Origin: CAZWDL01 sp964632995 | Lineage (GTDB): Bacteria; Bacteroidota; Bacteroidia; Chitinophagales; Saprospiraceae | Reading direction: 5' to 3' | Assembly: GCA_964632995.1 (NCBI GenBank) | Contig: CAZWDL010000017.1 | Coordinates: forward strand, 13,866-77,865 | DNA: 64,000 bases | Shown: positions 10,003 through 18,504 of the stretch, one piece after another | Position numbering within the stretch: position 1 is the first letter of the stretch | Layout of the letters: each line of letters starts with the position of its first letter | Made by a program: the position numbers and the translations under genes | The notes under the pieces: generated by a model | Database searches by the model: none | Told to the model about the DNA's origin: nothing | What the model saw: only the letters and a program-made list of their open reading frames with translations

Positions 10003-10024
10003 CTAGTATCCACCATCCATCTTC
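10003..10024. repeat. 7-bp-periodic repeat at a gene end
   Basis: AGTATCCACCATCCATC repeats a seven-base unit (YATCCAN). It covers the stop codon of the minus-strand lipoprotein gene. It belongs to a set of heptad repeats at gene ends in this window (31.0, 32.7, 35.7, 36.8, 41.5, 55.9/56.0 and 57.7 kb). Confidence 0.5.
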
Positions 10025-11247
10025 CCCACCTTCACCGTTGTACTTCCGTTCTCGTCCACCTGCGTCCAGGCCAGCAGTATTTGCTTACCGGCTTTCGCCA
10101 AAATAGGGAAGCCGCTGCGTCGAGATTCGCTGGTCTTTACCAACATCAGAGGTTCACCCTGTACGCCGGTGGGACTGACTTTTACCGCCCGTATTTCAGC
10201 GCCCTTTTCGCGGTTTTCCAGCCAGCTCACCAGGGCGAGTTCCGGTTCCAGCAGGACGATATCAACGCGGCCGGCGGGATCCCCATCGTCGACGCGCACC
10301 GGTGTTTCAAAGCTGGCGCCGGCATCCCGGGAGAAGGCCACCTTCACCTGCGGGCCCGCCTCTGCGGCGTTGCTGAACCAGGCAACGGCTACATTATTCC
10401 CCCGTGCATCGACCGCCGGGCCGTTAACCGGGCAACCGGCGATCTGCCAGTTATCGGCAAATACGGGCTTGGGATCCGTCCATTGGCCTTCAACGCGTCG
10501 GGTGTAGAAGATATCACGAATTTCCTCCTGGCTGCGATCGCGGTAGACGACAAGCGGTCCCGCATTAGTCAGTGCAGCGTCGGTCTGGCAGCAGTCGCAG
10601 ATGCGGTGGTCCAGTTCCGCTTCGTCATAGAGCCGGTTCTGCGGGTCGAAGGTAGCGCTGCGCAGGGTCATGGCGCCCCGTTCCCCATCGATGGTGTCCT
10701 TGGTGTAGCGGCCGTCGAGCCATACGGCCATCATGCGTTGCGATGATAATGGAAGCAGGGTGACGAAACCGTGTTCCGCCGGTTTCCCATCGGTATGCGG
10801 AATGAAAGGATCCGACCAGGAATCGCCGCCATCCATCGATTGAGCGATATGGACGTCGTAATCGTAGGTGCCGGAAGTGCTTTTCGCCAGCCAGTGGGCC
10901 ACCAGCCGGTCCTCACCGCCCGGATAGGCAGACAGCGAGGGGAAATCGGCCCAGTTGACAAACCAGTCGCTGCCGGCAGCCACTTGCCGCGGTTCGGACC
11001 AGCCCTCCTCCAGCCTGGAGAATAGCAGCGCGTCGGTACTGCCGTTGAGGTAACTGATCCAGGTGAGATAGGCTGTCCCTTCACTATCTACGAACAGGTT
11101 GGGTTCTCCGCTTTCGCCCTCGGCAGGACTTTCCATGGTTGTCAGATGACGGGCTGTCTGGCTCTCTTTACTTTGAGTTGAATTGTTCTCTGCCTGGCAG
11201 CCCCAGAGGAGAAACAGGATCAGAATTGGGAAAAAGTTTTTATTCAT
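10003..11247 (-). CDS. Sialidase-fold (BNR-type) lipoprotein
   Basis: A 414-residue exported lipoprotein with a lipobox (FLLWGC, Cys16) and a repetitive beta-propeller: S-x-D-G-G-x-x-W (SMDGGDSWSDP) and SRDAGASFETPV are Asp-box motifs of the sialidase fold. The usual sialidase arginine triad was not recognised, so enzymatic sialidase activity should not be assumed. An unusual cysteine cluster, RICDCCQTD at about 216-224, could bind metal; the gene lies just upstream of copB on the same strand (83-bp gap), which supports a copper-related role as a hypothesis. Its last codons (KMDGGY) run into a 7-bp-periodic repeat at 10005-10022, so the C-terminus has probably been shaped by that repeat. Confidence 0.75.
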   Translation of the reverse strand: MNKNFFPILILFLLWGCQAENNSTQSKESQTARHLTTMESPAEGESGEPNLFVDSEGTAYLTWISYLNGSTDALLFSRLEEGWSEPRQVAAGSDWFVNWADFPSLSAYPGGEDRLVAHWLAKSTSGTYDYDVHIAQSMDGGDSWSDPFIPHTDGKPAEHGFVTLLPLSSQRMMAVWLDGRYTKDTIDGERGAMTLRSATFDPQNRLYDEAELDHRICDCCQTDAALTNAGPLVVYRDRSQEEIRDIFYTRRVEGQWTDPKPVFADNWQIAGCPVNGPAVDARGNNVAVAWFSNAAEAGPQVKVAFSRDAGASFETPVRVDDGDPAGRVDIVLLEPELALVSWLENREKGAEIRAVKVSPTGVQGEPLMLVKTSESRRSGFPILAKAGKQILLAWTQVDENGSTTVKVGKMDGGY

Positions 11248-11432
11248 AATCTTTTTGCTCTGTGTATCAATATTTGATGGAAGGGCTCAATTTACAAAAA
11301 GTAAAAACTGCACCGCACCCCCTCCAATATCAGCGCCCCTGACAGCCTCCCGTTGAAACATATTCCATAGAATCTATTTCGTTCCGGTCCTGCCAGGGGC
11401 GCTAAGGATCTTCCGAACAAGGCGTTCAGGGA

Positions 11433-12881
11433 TCAATAACCTGTATTCTGAACCAAATTCGGATTTCGTTCAATTTCTGTTATTGGTATGGGATAGCGAA
11501 CGTGAAAATCCTGTGCCGGCTTTCCTCTTTCTCTGGCCATTTCTATGAATTTGCCATGTCTTATCAGGTCCTGTCTTCTTATGGCTTCGGTATGGAATTC
11601 CCGGCCCCTTTCATCCAGCAGAAAATCTTTATACTCCTGAGGACTATTAAAGTCGCCTAAAGAGACTGAAGGCACCTTCGCAGCATCTCGAACCATATTC
11701 AGCAAATCGATGGATTCCTGGTTCAGGCCGTTCAATTCATTCAAGGCTTCCGCCCGGCTGAGAAGCACATCGGCGTATCTCAAAAAAGGAAAATCATCGG
11801 AGGACCGGCTTGCTCCCTGGGTAGGATATTCCGGAAACTTAAGGCTCCTGACATCGTCCTCTCCCAATATAATGGTCTCACCATCGGCATTGACAAACTC
11901 GAATAAGAATGCATCAAGCCGCTCATCCTCCGGTTCGAAAAGTTCGAGAAACGCGGAGCGTATTTTATATTCAGCGGCAAATATCTGCCTGGGGGGATAT
12001 TTCCACTGGTACCCTCTCGGCACAACATGGCTCAACCATCCGTCTCCAGTAGTATTATTGGGGGTGTCGGACATCACAGAGACAAAAATAAACTCATTAT
12101 CACGCTGATTATCAGGGCTAAACAGCTCTGTTCTGTTCCCTTCAACGAAAAGGTCAAAAATGTCGAGGTCCATAACCTCCTGAGCGGTGGAAGCTGCGTT
12201 ATCCCAATCCTTGATCATCATGTACAGCTTCATCAGAGCGGTTAGGGCAGCGCCTTTGGTAGGACGGCCGTACTGCTCCCTCGGCGGAGTCAGGGGCAGC
12301 ACATCGGCGGCATCTCTGAATTCCCTTACCATAAAATCAATCATTTCCTGTTCGCTGGCCCTTGCCGGCCGGTCCGTCACATTTGTCGTACTGGATGTCA
12401 CCAAAGGAACCGGGCCGAATTTATCGTACAATAGATAATAATTGAATGCCCTCAGGAAAACAGCTTCCGCTCTTATTTCCTCTTTCCTTTTTTCGTCCCC
12501 TGATATAGGAGCAAGGTTATCCAGTACTACATTGGCTTTAAAAATTCCGCGGTATCGCCGTTCCCAGTCATTCCGCAGCCATTGGTGCGAACTGGTCCAG
12601 ACGAACTCTTCAATGGGTTCGTTGAAGGTAAAAATACCGCCGCTCCTTTCGATGTGAATATCTGTACACACCTCTTGCAGAGTAACTCCGTCACGAGTAA
12701 TATCACTGTATCTCAACTCGCCGTAAACAGAATTGAGCGTAATCTCTGCATCCTCCAGGTTTTTGAAAAAGTCCGAAGGTTGTAGAACGGTAAACGTTTT
12801 TTCTTCCAGCAATTCATCACAGGAGGTAATGGCACATAGTGCGATAACAATGAATGGAAGTATGATAGATTTTTTCATCAT
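11433..12881 (-). CDS. RagB/SusD family nutrient-uptake lipoprotein (pair 1)
   Basis: A 482-residue SusD homologue. The signal peptide ends in a lipobox (CAITSC, Cys21), so the protein is anchored to the outer membrane and faces outward. TPR-like helices hold the ligand site; recognisable family segments are EIRAEAVFLRAFNYYLLYDKFGPVPLV (about 131-157, shown only by its core), FPFLRYADVLLSRAEALNE and LLDERGREFHTEAIRRQDLIRHGKF. It follows the SusC gene on the same strand with an 8-bp gap, the usual order, and should form the lid of that transporter. No glycoside hydrolase or regulator is next to the pair, so the substrate cannot be inferred. Confidence 0.93.
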   Translation of the reverse strand: MMKKSIILPFIVIALCAITSCDELLEEKTFTVLQPSDFFKNLEDAEITLNSVYGELRYSDITRDGVTLQEVCTDIHIERSGGIFTFNEPIEEFVWTSSHQWLRNDWERRYRGIFKANVVLDNLAPISGDEKRKEEIRAEAVFLRAFNYYLLYDKFGPVPLVTSSTTNVTDRPARASEQEMIDFMVREFRDAADVLPLTPPREQYGRPTKGAALTALMKLYMMIKDWDNAASTAQEVMDLDIFDLFVEGNRTELFSPDNQRDNEFIFVSVMSDTPNNTTGDGWLSHVVPRGYQWKYPPRQIFAAEYKIRSAFLELFEPEDERLDAFLFEFVNADGETIILGEDDVRSLKFPEYPTQGASRSSDDFPFLRYADVLLSRAEALNELNGLNQESIDLLNMVRDAAKVPSVSLGDFNSPQEYKDFLLDERGREFHTEAIRRQDLIRHGKFIEMARERGKPAQDFHVRYPIPITEIERNPNLVQNTGY

Positions 12882-12889
12882 ATTAGGTT

Positions 12890-15800
12890 TTATAATTTGA
12901 CGTTAACACCGAATGAATAAGTCCTTGCCAGAGGATACGCAGTATAATCGATCACTGTATTGGAGGATCCTAACACATTGATATCAGGGTTATACCCTCG
13001 ATAATCGGTGATCGTGAACAGGTTCTGGCCGGCCAGGTAAATCGTCAAACCTGAAACGCGTTTATTTTGTAATCCCGGAAAAGAATAAGCTAACCTGAAG
13101 TTTCTCAAGCGCAAAAACGAAGCATCTTCAATCACCCTGCTGTTGAAATCGAACGGTCGGGAGGGACTGATAAAGGATGGTGTGTCGCTCGTGTTATTAG
13201 TCGGAGTCCACCTATCCAATACATAGCGTTGCCGGTTCCTCAAGTCGTCAATTGGATTCTCTGAGTCAATATTTGTGACGTTGGCCAACTCATAACCGAA
13301 CCGGCCTTCAAAGAAAAGTTCAAGTTGAAAGCCTTTGAAACTGAAGATATTGTTAAAGCCAAGTGTAAAATCGGGAAATGGATTTCCCAGTACCGTACGA
13401 TCCTCGGGAGTGATGGCGCCATCTTCGTTAATATCTCTGAATTTTCTTCCCCCGACATAGGCGTTGGCCTGCGTGGGAGAATTCTCTATATCACTCTGAG
13501 ACTGGAATACGCCTGCATACTCATATCCATAATAGGAGTTCATGGGCACGCCGGGTTCCAGCAAAGCAAAATCATTCAGGAACCTGACACTTCCCTGAAG
13601 GATTCTGGGTAGTTCCCCGAGATTGATTACTTCGTTATTTAAAGTGGCAAAGTTTAGACTGGTCGTCCACGAAAAGGCACCGGTCAGGTTTCTCGAGGTG
13701 ACATTAAATTCAAAACCGCTATTCTCCGTATCCCCCACATTTTGCAGGGAACTTCCAAAACCGGTAGTTGTCGGCACCGGCAAGGCGAGTAGCAAGTCGC
13801 GGGTTTTATTTTGGAAATATTCGATAGATCCGCTTATCCGGCCGCTCAGGAATGTCATATCCATTCCTATATTCAGAGACTGGGTCGTTTCCCATTTAAG
13901 GTCGGGATTGGGCAATTGAACCGGAGCGATCGACTCAAATTCAACGCCATTCAAGACCGCAACCGGGCCTCTCCCCAAAAGTATTTGCGATCTTCCGTTG
14001 CCGATTTCCTGATTCCCACTTATTCCAAAGCTCGCCCTCAGTTTGAGGTCCTCGACGAAGTCGTTTTCAGGAAAAAATGATTCATTGGAGACCCGCCAGG
14101 CTATAGCACCAGAGGGGAAATAAGCCACCTTGTTATTTTCGCCGAAGCGGGAGGAGCCGTCTGCCCGGAAGGTGCCGGTCAGTAAATATCTGTCTAGTAT
14201 GTTATAGTTCAATCTTGCAAACCCCGAAACGATGGTATTCTCCTGTCTGTTGGAGCCTACGAGATTCTGAGCCACCTCGCCTGCGCTCAAATTGTTAGAG
14301 CTGAAAGCTGTACTGGAGAAATTCCGGGAGGAAGCGAAAAAGCTGCTGTTGATGAATCGCTGATATCCAAAACCACCCAACAAGGTGAAACTATGATTGT
14401 CGCCTAAATCTGGGTTATATTGAGTAGTAAACTCGATCAGATAATCGGTATCGTCGTCGAAGCTTCTGGTAGCCTGTCCTTCTTCGAGTTGTCCTAAAAG
14501 GGTTTGCGTGTCAAAAAATACATCCCCTTCTAAATTCCTTCGATTGAAACCTAAATTGATCCTGGCACTCAAATCTCTCAATATATCGTAATCAATATAG
14601 GCGTTGCCGAACATCCGGGTGATTTTGTTAGAAATATCTATGGTTTCTGCTTGTCCCACGGGATTAGTTAAATCCTGCAGGCTGAAGGCATAATCGCCCA
14701 TTTCATCGAATACCGGATCGGTAGGAGGTAACTGTAATGCCGCTCCGATCACACCGGCCCCGACGTTTACGCCGAGCCCCGTACGAGCGATTTGTTTATT
14801 TTCAATACTGTTGTTGAAATTGATGCCGACATCTAACTTTTCACCAATAGAGTGAACCAGGTTTATCCGGCCTGAAAATCTTTCGAAACCACTGTTAATG
14901 ACTATCCCATCCTGATCAAAATAGCTGAGTGACAAATAGTACTGCGTTTCTCTGGATCCTCCGGAAAACGAAAGACGGTGATCCTGAACCCCGGCGGAAC
15001 GCAATACTTCATCCTGCCAATCTGTCCCATCGCCGATAGCGTTAATCATTTCCGGGCTGAATGGCGCAGGCCTGCCCCGGTCTGCAAAAACATCATTATA
15101 GAAAGACATGTACTCCTGGGCATTCATCATGTCGAGCGTTCTGGTAGGCTCCTGCAAACCAACGGAGACATTGTAATTAACCTCCAGCGGAGATTCCTTT
15201 TTACCTTGTTTGGTGGTAATGATAACAACGCCATTAGAACCCCTTGCCCCGTATATGGCGGTGGCGGATGCATCTTTAAGCACTTCCACCGATTCAATAT
15301 CCGAAGGGTTTAGGGAGTTTAGAGGATTAGCTCCCGGCAGGCCGTCAATAACATACAAGGGTTCATTCCCGGCGGTAATGGAATTGGTGCCTCGTATTCT
15401 GACCGAAAAGCCACCGCCGGGTTCCGCATTCGTTTGTGTAATTCGGACACCCGCAACTCTTCCTTGCATGATCTGATCTACCGAAGTTTGGGCAACAGAA
15501 TTTAGCTCTTCGCCGCTAACGGACCCAACAGATCCTGTCAAATCACTTTTCTTCACCGTTCCGTATCCGACAACCACAACTTCCTCCAACTGCGCGGTGC
15601 TAACAGGGAGCGCCACATCGATCACACTTTGGTTGCCGACCTGAATTTCCTTCTGCTCATAGCCGATAAAGGAAAAGACGAGCACGCTGTTTGAGGAGGG
15701 CGCTTCGATAGAATAGTTACCGTCGACATCGGTAACGGTACCAGTGCCGGCGCCCTGCACCAGAACAGTGACGCCTGCTAGGGGACTGTTATCTTCGGCA

Positions 15801-15910
15801 TCTGTTACCTGACCAGTAACGGTTATCTGGGCCGTCGTGTGTTGCTGTAGTCCTGTCACGAGGATAAGCAATAACAGGCCTCTGAAAATTGGTTTAAATG
15901 AATCCATCAT
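12890..15910 (-). CDS. SusC/RagA family TonB-dependent transporter (pair 1)
   Basis: About 1,006 residues when started at the MMDSF methionines (15905-15910); the longer reading adds twelve residues ahead of a normal signal peptide (LLLLILVTGLQQHTTAQ). A carboxypeptidase-regulatory-like domain (about 28-105: TVTGQVTDAEDNSPLAGVTV and onward) is followed by the TonB-box region EEVVVVGYGTVKKSDLTGSV, the plug (to about 235, GTNSITAGNEPLYVIDG) and a 22-strand barrel ending in the aromatic-poor SFGVNVKL. Ligands would be captured by the SusD partner and drawn through the barrel with TonB energy. The gene leads the two-gene operon; a palindromic repeat and the frameshifted SHOCT gene lie upstream. 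Confidence 0.93.
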   Translation of the reverse strand: MMDSFKPIFRGLLLLILVTGLQQHTTAQITVTGQVTDAEDNSPLAGVTVLVQGAGTGTVTDVDGNYSIEAPSSNSVLVFSFIGYEQKEIQVGNQSVIDVALPVSTAQLEEVVVVGYGTVKKSDLTGSVGSVSGEELNSVAQTSVDQIMQGRVAGVRITQTNAEPGGGFSVRIRGTNSITAGNEPLYVIDGLPGANPLNSLNPSDIESVEVLKDASATAIYGARGSNGVVIITTKQGKKESPLEVNYNVSVGLQEPTRTLDMMNAQEYMSFYNDVFADRGRPAPFSPEMINAIGDGTDWQDEVLRSAGVQDHRLSFSGGSRETQYYLSLSYFDQDGIVINSGFERFSGRINLVHSIGEKLDVGINFNNSIENKQIARTGLGVNVGAGVIGAALQLPPTDPVFDEMGDYAFSLQDLTNPVGQAETIDISNKITRMFGNAYIDYDILRDLSARINLGFNRRNLEGDVFFDTQTLLGQLEEGQATRSFDDDTDYLIEFTTQYNPDLGDNHSFTLLGGFGYQRFINSSFFASSRNFSSTAFSSNNLSAGEVAQNLVGSNRQENTIVSGFARLNYNILDRYLLTGTFRADGSSRFGENNKVAYFPSGAIAWRVSNESFFPENDFVEDLKLRASFGISGNQEIGNGRSQILLGRGPVAVLNGVEFESIAPVQLPNPDLKWETTQSLNIGMDMTFLSGRISGSIEYFQNKTRDLLLALPVPTTTGFGSSLQNVGDTENSGFEFNVTSRNLTGAFSWTTSLNFATLNNEVINLGELPRILQGSVRFLNDFALLEPGVPMNSYYGYEYAGVFQSQSDIENSPTQANAYVGGRKFRDINEDGAITPEDRTVLGNPFPDFTLGFNNIFSFKGFQLELFFEGRFGYELANVTNIDSENPIDDLRNRQRYVLDRWTPTNNTSDTPSFISPSRPFDFNSRVIEDASFLRLRNFRLAYSFPGLQNKRVSGLTIYLAGQNLFTITDYRGYNPDINVLGSSNTVIDYTAYPLARTYSFGVNVKL

Positions 15911-15983
15911 AGTGAGGTGCGTTTGAAATGAAGCGATGTAAATCAATCAAGAGCGTAAGATCAACCACTCAATTCGACACGCC

Positions 15984-15990
15984 CAAAGTA
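15984..15990 (-). promoter_or_regulatory. Possible -7 element upstream of SusC 1
   Basis: Read on the minus strand this is TACTTTG, close to the Bacteroidota -7 consensus TANNTTTG, 74 bases before the SusC start. The same heptamer stands at 51163 before the second SusC gene. No clear -33 box is visible, so this is tentative. Confidence 0.3.
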
Positions 15991-16168
15991 GAAAAATATT
16001 TTGCATTTATCTCATATGGGGAACATATTTTTGGAATAAAGCACAGTAATAGCCCATAAATTCTTTCTAAAAGGTTAAAAGCCAACTATTGGTCAATGTC
16101 GTCAACCTGAGAAAAATGACTTGGGGACTGCGGGACGGGGCAGGGCTAACGCATCTTTATAATTACCT

Positions 16169-16231
16169 GGCAACCAAAATTTTGAATTCGTCAGCCCTTC
16201 GGGCGGAAAATTCTTTGTAAATTTTCCGGGT
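16169..16231. repeat. Interspersed palindromic repeat, family A, copy 2
   Basis: Second copy of the element at 2119-2184. The core TCAGCCCTTCGGGCG is identical, and the second hairpin here is GGAAAATT/AATTTTCC with a 7-base loop at 16205-16227, compensating changes on both arms compared with copy 1. It lies in the 368-bp stretch between SusC 1 and the SHOCT gene, which otherwise holds nothing I can recognise. Confidence 0.75.
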
Positions 16232-16278
16232 TAAGTTAATAGCATTAAACTATTGCCCCCTTCAATTTCAGCCGTTTT

Positions 16279-16477
16279 TCATTCATCTTCCTCGAGAATG
16301 GCTTTTCGTTCTTCGTATTCTTCTTTGGAAATTTTGCCCTCGGCATACTGCTTCTTCAAAACATCCAGCGGGCTTTCCGGATACTTTTCCCAGGCCAGGT
16401 CCCCCCTGGTTGTCCCGCATGAGAAACCAGACGATGATGACTGCGGTGATAAGCAAAAATATGATAAGTAGTGCCAT
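16279..16477 (-). pseudogene. SHOCT-domain small membrane protein, frameshifted
   Basis: Two overlapping frames together make a typical 65-residue SHOCT protein. The first frame starts at 16477 with one membrane helix (MALLIIFLLITAVIIVWFLM); the second gives the SHOCT domain (SPLDVLKKQYAEGKISKEEY) and ends at 16279. They would join exactly if the run of six G (minus strand; C at 16401-16406) had five, giving NQGDLAWEKYP. The cause is either a sequencing error in a homopolymer or a real, possibly phase-variable, frameshift. SHOCT proteins of this form often accompany metal-efflux genes; this one is the last gene of the Cus-like operon. Confidence 0.75.
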
Positions 16478-16648
16478 AGTCTGATCATTGATTTCCGACG
16501 CAAACTGGTTTGAGGTTCCTCACGGACCCGTTCGACGTCAATATGTTTATGGAGCTTGAAATTTTGGGCGCCTCCTTTCTTTAGTAAAGAAAATTCCAGG
16601 TCATGAAAAACACCTCGACAAATAGCGCCCAAAACCTCAAGCGACCAA

Positions 16649-18418
16649 CTATTTAGTAGCCAGCGTCTCCTGTACCTTGCCGCACTTCAGCATCTTGTCG
16701 CCGAAGTAGGGGTTGCGGATAGCTTCCTCGCTGCTGATCCAGCTGGCGCCCTCGTCGTTGAAAGCCATCGGGCAATGCTGCACGTAGAGTTCGGCGCGGG
16801 CGGTGCCGAAGGCTTCCACGGTTTTGATGAGCAGGTCCGACAGGAAGCCGAACTGCTTGCGCTGTTCTTCCACATCCTGACTTTCAGCGATACTTTTAGC
16901 ATGTTGCTGCATAGCGCGCATCTGGTCCATCCAGTACATGTGGGGCTGGCCTTCGAGCAGCGTCATATCCACCTCATCGAGGTATTCCACAAAGCGCGCC
17001 GCGGCTTTCGCCGCGGCTTCCGGGTCGCTCTCCACCAGGGCATTCTTCAGGTTGATATACTGCTGCAGCAGTTCCTGCAGCTGCACCTTAAATTCCTGTG
17101 GGGTGCCGGCCTGATAATCCGGTGCATCGGGGCCTTCCATGCCCTTGATATTAACCCGGCGGTTCATCATGCTCTGCTGATTGTTGAGCTGGGCGGCGGC
17201 GTCGATGGCGAAGGCGCCGTTGGTCACCACGGCTTCCCCGGGGTCCAGCCCCGATTCCACGATGTAGGCATCGCCCACCGATTCGCCGAGCACCACTTCG
17301 CGGTATTCGTAGGACGGAACCGTCGTATTGGGCATTTCCACGTAGACTACCGAGCGCTTGCCGGTCCACAGTACCGCCGTTTTGGGCGCCAGCAGGCCTT
17401 CTTTGGCCCGGGCGGTGGAAAGCACCGTTCCGCGGACGAACATTTCGGGTTTCAGCTGCCCGCCCCGGTTATACACCTCGGCCCGCAGCTGCGCCGTCCG
17501 CGTTTCCGGATCGATCATCGGATCGATGAAGGTAACGCGCGAACTGAATGTTTGCTCCGGCAGCGCCGGCGTGGTAAATTCTACCCGGTCCCCAACCTTG
17601 ACGACCGACAGATCATCTTCGTAGGCATCGAAGAGCACCCAGAGCCGGCTGAGATCGACCAGCTCGAACAGCACCTCTCCTTCCTTGACATAATCGCCTA
17701 CCGATACGCGCCGCTCCTGCACGATGCCGCCGGTTTCGGCATAGACGGTCACGGTCTCCTGAATCTCCCCCTTATCAATGATCTCCTGAATGGTTTGCTC
17801 CGGAATACGCCAGTAGCGCAGTTTTTTCCGGGCGGCCTCGGCCAGCTGGGGGTTGGTATCCTGTATCTTGAGCGCCTCCAACATTTCGCGCTGTGCGGTA
17901 ATGAGTTCCGGTGAATAGATCCGGGCCAGTTGCTGGCCTTTTTGTACGGGCTCGCCGGTAAAGGTGACAAAAAGTTCTTCAATGCGCCCCGGCACGTGAG
18001 CCACCTGCGAAGCCACGCGGCGTTCGTCGGCTTTGATCTTGCCGGTCAGCCGCAGTGTCGCTTCGGCTTTACCCCGCTGCCCGACCACCGTCGTCTGCAG
18101 ATTGGCCAGTTTGACCGCCGATTTGGTCATTTCCAATACCAGCGGATTCTCCGACTGCATGTCATCAAGGGGGATGAGGTCCATCTCACAGATGGGACAA
18201 AGCCCCGGTTCTTCCTGCCGGATCTGCGGGTGCATGGAACAGGTCCAGATGGTTTCGCCCCCGGCCGCTTTTTCGTCGGGCTCCGCGTGTACGTGTTCCT
18301 GTGGTTCGGCCTCCGCTCCGCCAAAGATCAAATAACCGGCGCCTAACCCAACCAGTACGGCGGCGATGGCAATGATGATTATTTTCTTATCCATAATATT
18401 TGATTTTTCTTCATTCAT
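16649..18418 (-). CDS. cusB: CusB-like RND periplasmic adaptor with metal-binding domain and DUF3347
   Basis: A 589-residue adaptor of a tripartite metal pump. After a short cytoplasmic lead and a membrane anchor (about 11-32) comes a heavy-metal-binding domain, WTCSMHPQIRQEEPGLCPIC with MDLIPL, at about 57-88. The adaptor core follows (barrel-sandwich, alpha-hairpin about 165-215, beta-barrel about 250-330, membrane-proximal domain to about 420). The last 150 residues are a DUF3347 domain with Met/His/Cys-rich segments (HMYWMDQMRAMQQHAK, HCPMAF), usual in Bacteroidota CusB. It would collect Cu(I) or Ag(I) and pass it to CusA. An inner start at 18394 is possible. It follows TolC with an 86-bp gap that carries a palindrome. 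Confidence 0.9.
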   Translation of the reverse strand: MNEEKSNIMDKKIIIIAIAAVLVGLGAGYLIFGGAEAEPQEHVHAEPDEKAAGGETIWTCSMHPQIRQEEPGLCPICEMDLIPLDDMQSENPLVLEMTKSAVKLANLQTTVVGQRGKAEATLRLTGKIKADERRVASQVAHVPGRIEELFVTFTGEPVQKGQQLARIYSPELITAQREMLEALKIQDTNPQLAEAARKKLRYWRIPEQTIQEIIDKGEIQETVTVYAETGGIVQERRVSVGDYVKEGEVLFELVDLSRLWVLFDAYEDDLSVVKVGDRVEFTTPALPEQTFSSRVTFIDPMIDPETRTAQLRAEVYNRGGQLKPEMFVRGTVLSTARAKEGLLAPKTAVLWTGKRSVVYVEMPNTTVPSYEYREVVLGESVGDAYIVESGLDPGEAVVTNGAFAIDAAAQLNNQQSMMNRRVNIKGMEGPDAPDYQAGTPQEFKVQLQELLQQYINLKNALVESDPEAAAKAAARFVEYLDEVDMTLLEGQPHMYWMDQMRAMQQHAKSIAESQDVEEQRKQFGFLSDLLIKTVEAFGTARAELYVQHCPMAFNDEGASWISSEEAIRNPYFGDKMLKCGKVQETLATK

Positions 18419-18474
18419 TTTAAACAGTCTTAGCCGTGTTGCTTTCAGATTACAGCCTTACTTTTCAAGGTTTA

Positions 18475-18497
18475 TCGGCGAATAAATTCGCCGGCAC
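18475..18497. repeat. Short palindromic repeat, family B, copy 1
   Basis: GGCGAATAAATTCGCC (18477-18492) is a perfect inverted repeat with a 2-base centre, followed by GGCACAAGGC. A close copy, GGCGAATAAATTCACCGG then TACGAGGCAC, lies at 27564-27591. It sits between the TolC stop codon and the CusB start. Confidence 0.6.
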
Positions 18498-18504
18498 AAG
18501 GCCA

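Noticed and set aside
10003..11247. True sialidase activity for the BNR-type lipoprotein
   Set aside because: Asp boxes alone define the fold; no arginine triad or nucleophile pair could be identified.
16775..17914. Plus-strand open frame of 379 codons across the CusB gene
   Set aside because: Antisense shadow of the adaptor gene in GC-rich DNA; no recognisable motif.
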